Of a DNA stretch of 64,000 nt, positions 60,460 through 64,000 are shown piece by piece. The position numbers and the translations under genes were made by a program. The notes beneath the pieces were generated by a model that did no database searches, was not told where the DNA came from, and saw nothing but the letters and a program-made list of their open reading frames with translations. Source of the DNA: Adineta vaga (lineage: Eukaryota > Rotifera). The stretch is taken from NCBI GenBank assembly GCA_021613535.1, contig CP075496.1, positions 9,238,001-9,302,000 of the forward strand, in the 5' to 3' direction. The first letter of the stretch is position 1. The number at the start of each line of letters is the position of its first letter.

Positions 60460-62415
60460 ATTTTTATTAGATTATAAACGTTGGTTAAAATTACGCTCTA
60501 AAATAGCATTCATAGATTAAATTAAAATACTTTTGATTTCATATTATTCTATAAAAAATAGAAAATATAAAATTGTTGATCGATATAACTAACTACCTAC
60601 TTCAAAAATTTCTTTTCATCATATAAAATAGTTTGTAGTACGATCATCGATAGACAAACATTCCAATAATGTGTACTCTGCATACAAATAACAAGTCAAC
60701 AACACACGGAAAAGCAAATAAAATCTCGTTCCATTGCAGTAAAATTGTTTGTTCTCATCTGATTGTTATTCTGTTATTATACTTTTTCTAGGTTTCACCC
60801 TTGGCAACTGTTACATCGAATAGAAATCAGCACCAACTCGTCGTTCCTTTTCTTTAAACAAATACTTTCTTTATACTTTAGTTATAAACTTTCAAGATAC
60901 ATTTTTGATTTTATTTGAGATGCACATGATATTTGCTTACAACAATGCAACAATGAATCTTATAATGATGACGTCGATGGTTTTTAATTAAATGTTGACG
61001 ATTCCAGTTTTTGAACACGGAGATGTTGGCAAAGCTTACAGTTATGAATTACCTATCACCGGTGGATATGGTGACGACATTGTGTTTAATGGAAATGAAT
61101 TTTCTGACGCACAACGCAATAATCAATCATTTATCATTAAATGCGATACACACTCGCCTTGTATAAGAAAAATCAAATTTAGCTTTTCTACATTTTTTTT
61201 GAGTGTTTCTATTGTTTCCATGTATTGCGAAAGTCATGAACTACCCTAAAATATACAAAAGTGTATAAAAACAACTAAATGATACTGTAGTTGTATCTGA
61301 AATAACCGTTTATTTCAAAGATTATTTCCCGGAGTTGAAAGGAAAACAATTTGCAACATTCTCAGAGAAGCTCACTAAGTACAAGCACTATTTTCGAAAG
61401 GATTTGATGCTAACAAAGAATTGACTATATTAGTTATTTAATATCCAATAATCTATCATATGGTGCTATATTTATTTATGCGCAAAAAAGTCAAACAAAA
61501 ACTCTTATAACTGAAAGTAATTCTTTCAATTGTAGATCTTTGCAGTGCAAAATCGTTATGGCACATGGAGTGTACCTAAAAGTCATCCACAATATATTAT
61601 ACTCTTTGTAGATTTATCGAGTAAATTCAATTGTATTTGATCAAGAATCTATACATATTGTTCTTTTATTTAGATATTCAAAAGGATATAATCAATTATT
61701 TTAAGATTGAAAGACGTACACCATTCGATTTTGATAGAAGACAATGAGCTAACATCAATTTCAACCATAATAAAACATTAATAAATAATCATTTATTAGA
61801 TTTAGAAAACCTGTTTCATGGGTATTCATCAACGAACGACATTAACCTTCGAAACAATCATGAAATGATGAGGATCAATAGTTTTTCTTTCGATGTAATT
61901 TATTTAAAAAAATCCTTGATAAAACAGACCGATGTACGATTTCTTATATTTTATACATACACACACTTGAGGGATTGTTTCGAAAAAAAGTAATAGAATG
62001 AATCTGATAAATTTGTATTCAATATTTTTTTAAATGAAATAGATAGTTGTCTATAAAATACTTTGCTTCGGTCTGATTGAGAATGCAGAAAGAAAAATGA
62101 TTAAATAACATAAAATGAACTTGAGTCTTGTACTAATTAGAGAATATCGAATAACTAGAGAGTCAAAGCATTAGAATCACATTTATCAATAGCAATCCTT
62201 CATTTCAAGATCGAATACATTTTGATAACTGGAATGATAACCACTCAGACAATGTTATGAATAGAAACAATATTGTGATAATAATCATTTATTATTAACA
62301 TTACTGTCGACTGTAATGATTTTTCTGATGTAATAAAAAATTATTATAAAAAAATTAAATAAAAGGGGAAAATCTAGGCTAGTTTAGGGCTGTTGAATAT
62401 TCTGAACGAATTCCA
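60460..62415. other. Intergenic with possible decayed coding bits
   Basis: An 85-residue frame at 60992-61249 (LTIPVFEHGDVGKAYSYELP) and a short piece near 61540-61640 (NRYGTWSVPKSHPQYIIL) look protein-like but have no recognised family and no continuous frame. Perhaps one dead gene; weak. The rest is AT-rich without features. Confidence 0.3.
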
Positions 62416-62682
62416 TTAAAATCCTCTATATTGATATCCATAGGAATTGAATGGTTGATAGCTGCTACCAAAGGTTTGACCAGAAAATGGATTTGAAATA
62501 CCACTGAGATAATTGTCAAAACGTGGAGCAAATGGATCTAGAAGAAATTATTTATTATCAATTGCATATCAGTATCCTAACTTACTACTTAATCCATTTC
62601 CATAGCTTTGACTGAACCAGTTATTTGATTGAAGATCACGTTGTTGAAGACCTCCGAAACCACTATAACCATTGTTCCACAT
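62416..62682 (-). CDS. Small Gly/Ser/Tyr/Phe-rich protein, 72 residues
   Basis: Two exons (62682-62586, 62537-62416) with a GTAAGT...TTCTAG intron of 48 bases. The product begins MWNNGYSGFGGLQQ and ends SYQPFNSYGYQYRGF; Asn, Ser, Gly, Phe and Tyr dominate. No signal peptide. Low-complexity aromatic/Gly composition recalls structural or phase-separating peptides; family not recognised. It is of the same kind as the tiny protein at 41494-41678 but not similar in sequence. Confidence 0.55.
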
Positions 62683-63649
62683 GTTCTTGTAAATATCGTT
62701 GAATAATATAAGTAATAGAAATATGTATGTATTGAATGAATAAATGATAGAAATTTTACAGTCTATTTATACATAAGATTTTCTGCTCGTCTTCTCTCTC
62801 TCTCTCTCTCTCTTCTTATTATAAAACTAGAACGAGAAAGTGAGAAAAAAAAGAAAGTTAGTCAAGCATAGCTTGAGTTGAATAGATGTTCATGAGGTGA
62901 ACTGCATATGACTTTTCTTGATAGCTGTATAAAAAATGTTCTTACATCTATGAACAAAAGATACATACCTTCGAACAATCATTTCTGTTGAATAAGAACG
63001 ATAAGAAAGAAAAAAACGTAATCAAGCATGACTTAAGCCCATATGAATATCATATGGTAGATTATACAATAGGAGGACCTTCTGAAGATGATAAATTTTC
63101 TCATGCATACTTTTGCCCCTGTCTTTTTTTTAGCTATATCTTCTCCTTGAGATTTTCATTTCACGCTCTGCTTATCATTATATTTGCACTCATTTGATCT
63201 CTATAACCTTGCGATTGATGGTCATTTTTTCCTATATTTTCTCTCTGAGAAAAACTTTTATATAGAGAAAATAGAATGCAGAATAATTATACAATGAAAT
63301 TCCTACCCAATACGTGCGTTTTATATTTATTTCATATGAGTACTATATGCAAGGGTGTAAATGGCAAACAAAACCTCAAATATACTGATAGATTATAACA
63401 CACAAATTTAAAATGAACATTGCTATTTCACATCTCATGATACCGGCGAAGAAAACGCGTAAAGTATGAATTATAATTGTCTTTTTTCATACATTCTATA
63501 TTGTAAACGAATTATGCACACTGTTGTTCTATAATCGTACGAAATTGAATAGTTCCAGCAGTGTCAACATAGAAACATATTTGAATGAGTTAATATGTGT
63601 GCTCTAATTATAGAACATGAAGCTATAAGATATACGATAAGCAAGTACG
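62683..63649. other. Intergenic with TC repeat
   Basis: A (TC)n run lies at 62793-62812. A frame at 62988-63197 (plus) has no domain. Otherwise nothing. Confidence 0.4.
62793..62812. repeat. (TC)n microsatellite
   Basis: About ten TC units, 110 bases upstream of the small Gly/Tyr-rich gene's start (on the minus strand). Confidence 0.75.
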
Positions 63650-64000
63650 TTATTTATTTGCTGGTATCGACGGTCTTGTTGGTGTAGGACGTTGTATAAC
63701 AATTACTTGATTTGATTTCCACTTCTTGATGATGATGTTTCGAAGTTGTGGAGTCATCAAAATCATCACCAAACTTAATACTGCTAGAGCTACTTCGACA
63801 CCAAGATATGCTGCACGGTAACTTAATGGATGTTCAATACCAGTGATATAAAACATCAACATAAAAATTATTACTGGTAGTCCAGCCGCTATCAAAATAC
63901 CTATTTGAATAAATATTCGCTGAATCGCTCGAAAATCTCGTTGATGACTTCGATTTCGTGCTAACGATACAGCATTCCTTTGTTGACGAATAAACGTTGC
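63650..64000 (-). CDS. Rhodopsin-like receptor, C-terminal part, runs off the window
   Basis: The frame is open from 64000 (edge) to a stop at 63650. It shows the third intracellular loop (RQQRNAVSLARNRSHQRDFR), helix 6 (IGILIAAGLPVIIFMLMF with the Pro), helix 7 (AAYLGVEVALAVLSLVMILMTP) and a short basic tail ending PSIPANK. It is a member of the bdelloid receptor group seen at 12842 and 50358. The N-terminal five helices lie outside the window, so intactness cannot be judged. Confidence 0.7.
   Translation of the reverse strand, partial: ATFIRQQRNAVSLARNRSHQRDFRAIQRIFIQIGILIAAGLPVIIFMLMFYITGIEHPLSYRAAYLGVEVALAVLSLVMILMTPQLRNIIIKKWKSNQVIVIQRPTPTRPSIPANK

Noticed and set aside
60992-61249. An 85-residue plus-strand protein
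   Set aside because: No family, no signal, and the frame does not continue into the protein-like piece at 61540; mentioned only in the gap description.

Overview
This is nuclear DNA from an animal: AT-rich, with many 50-70 base GT-AG introns and one gene every 2-3 kb on either strand. The gene families point to a bdelloid rotifer (Adineta/Rotaria type). They include F-box/leucine-repeat proteins with the bdelloid 'EDLSNEI' start, RING-TRAF-NHL and ADP-ribosyltransferase/TPR proteins, divergent rhodopsin-like receptors, FkbM and Methyltransf_24 methyltransferases, and several intronless genes of fungal or bacterial look. That taxon call is an inference from family content; no marker gene (rRNA, mitochondrial) is present. 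I saw no tRNA, rRNA, CRISPR array or intact transposon.

Layout. 0.8-15.3 kb: a small secreted Cys-rich protein; a 13-exon sucrase-isomaltase/maltase-glucoamylase type protein with two GH31 units; an Mx/dynamin-like GTPase broken by a one-base shift; a broken receptor; and an unknown 165-residue acidic protein. 17-26 kb: a TMEM272-like protein, a membrane protein interrupted by one TAG, a retinol-dehydrogenase-like SDR, a MAPKAPK2-like kinase with two 7-base microexons, a frameshifted methyltransferase and a secreted GH43-like glycosidase. 26-37 kb: a decayed GH3-domain gene, an intact poly(ADP-ribose) glycohydrolase (PARG), a fungal-type amino-acid permease, an SDR lacking the catalytic Lys, an FkbM methyltransferase remnant and a GT8 glycosyltransferase. 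39-46 kb: a Costars-domain protein, two tiny low-complexity proteins and a wax-synthase-like acyltransferase. 47-64 kb: two F-box proteins flanking a receptor, a TPR-type pseudogene and a RING-TRAF-NHL protein; then an ADP-ribosyltransferase-TPR-ubiquitin-like fusion, a small Gly/Tyr-rich protein, and the end of another receptor running off the window.

The most unusual object is at 57.8-60.5 kb. It is an arginine-type mono-ADP-ribosyltransferase domain (R, S-T-T and E-x-E all visible) joined to helical repeats and an internal ubiquitin-like domain. It sits on the same strand as two F-box genes and a RING-NHL gene, while a PARG that removes ADP-ribose polymers lies 28 kb away. A shared ubiquitin/ADP-ribose role is a hypothesis. 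A second pattern is that frame breaks are confined to fast-evolving families (Mx, receptor, methyltransferase, ART), while about 20 kb of other coding sequence is clean.
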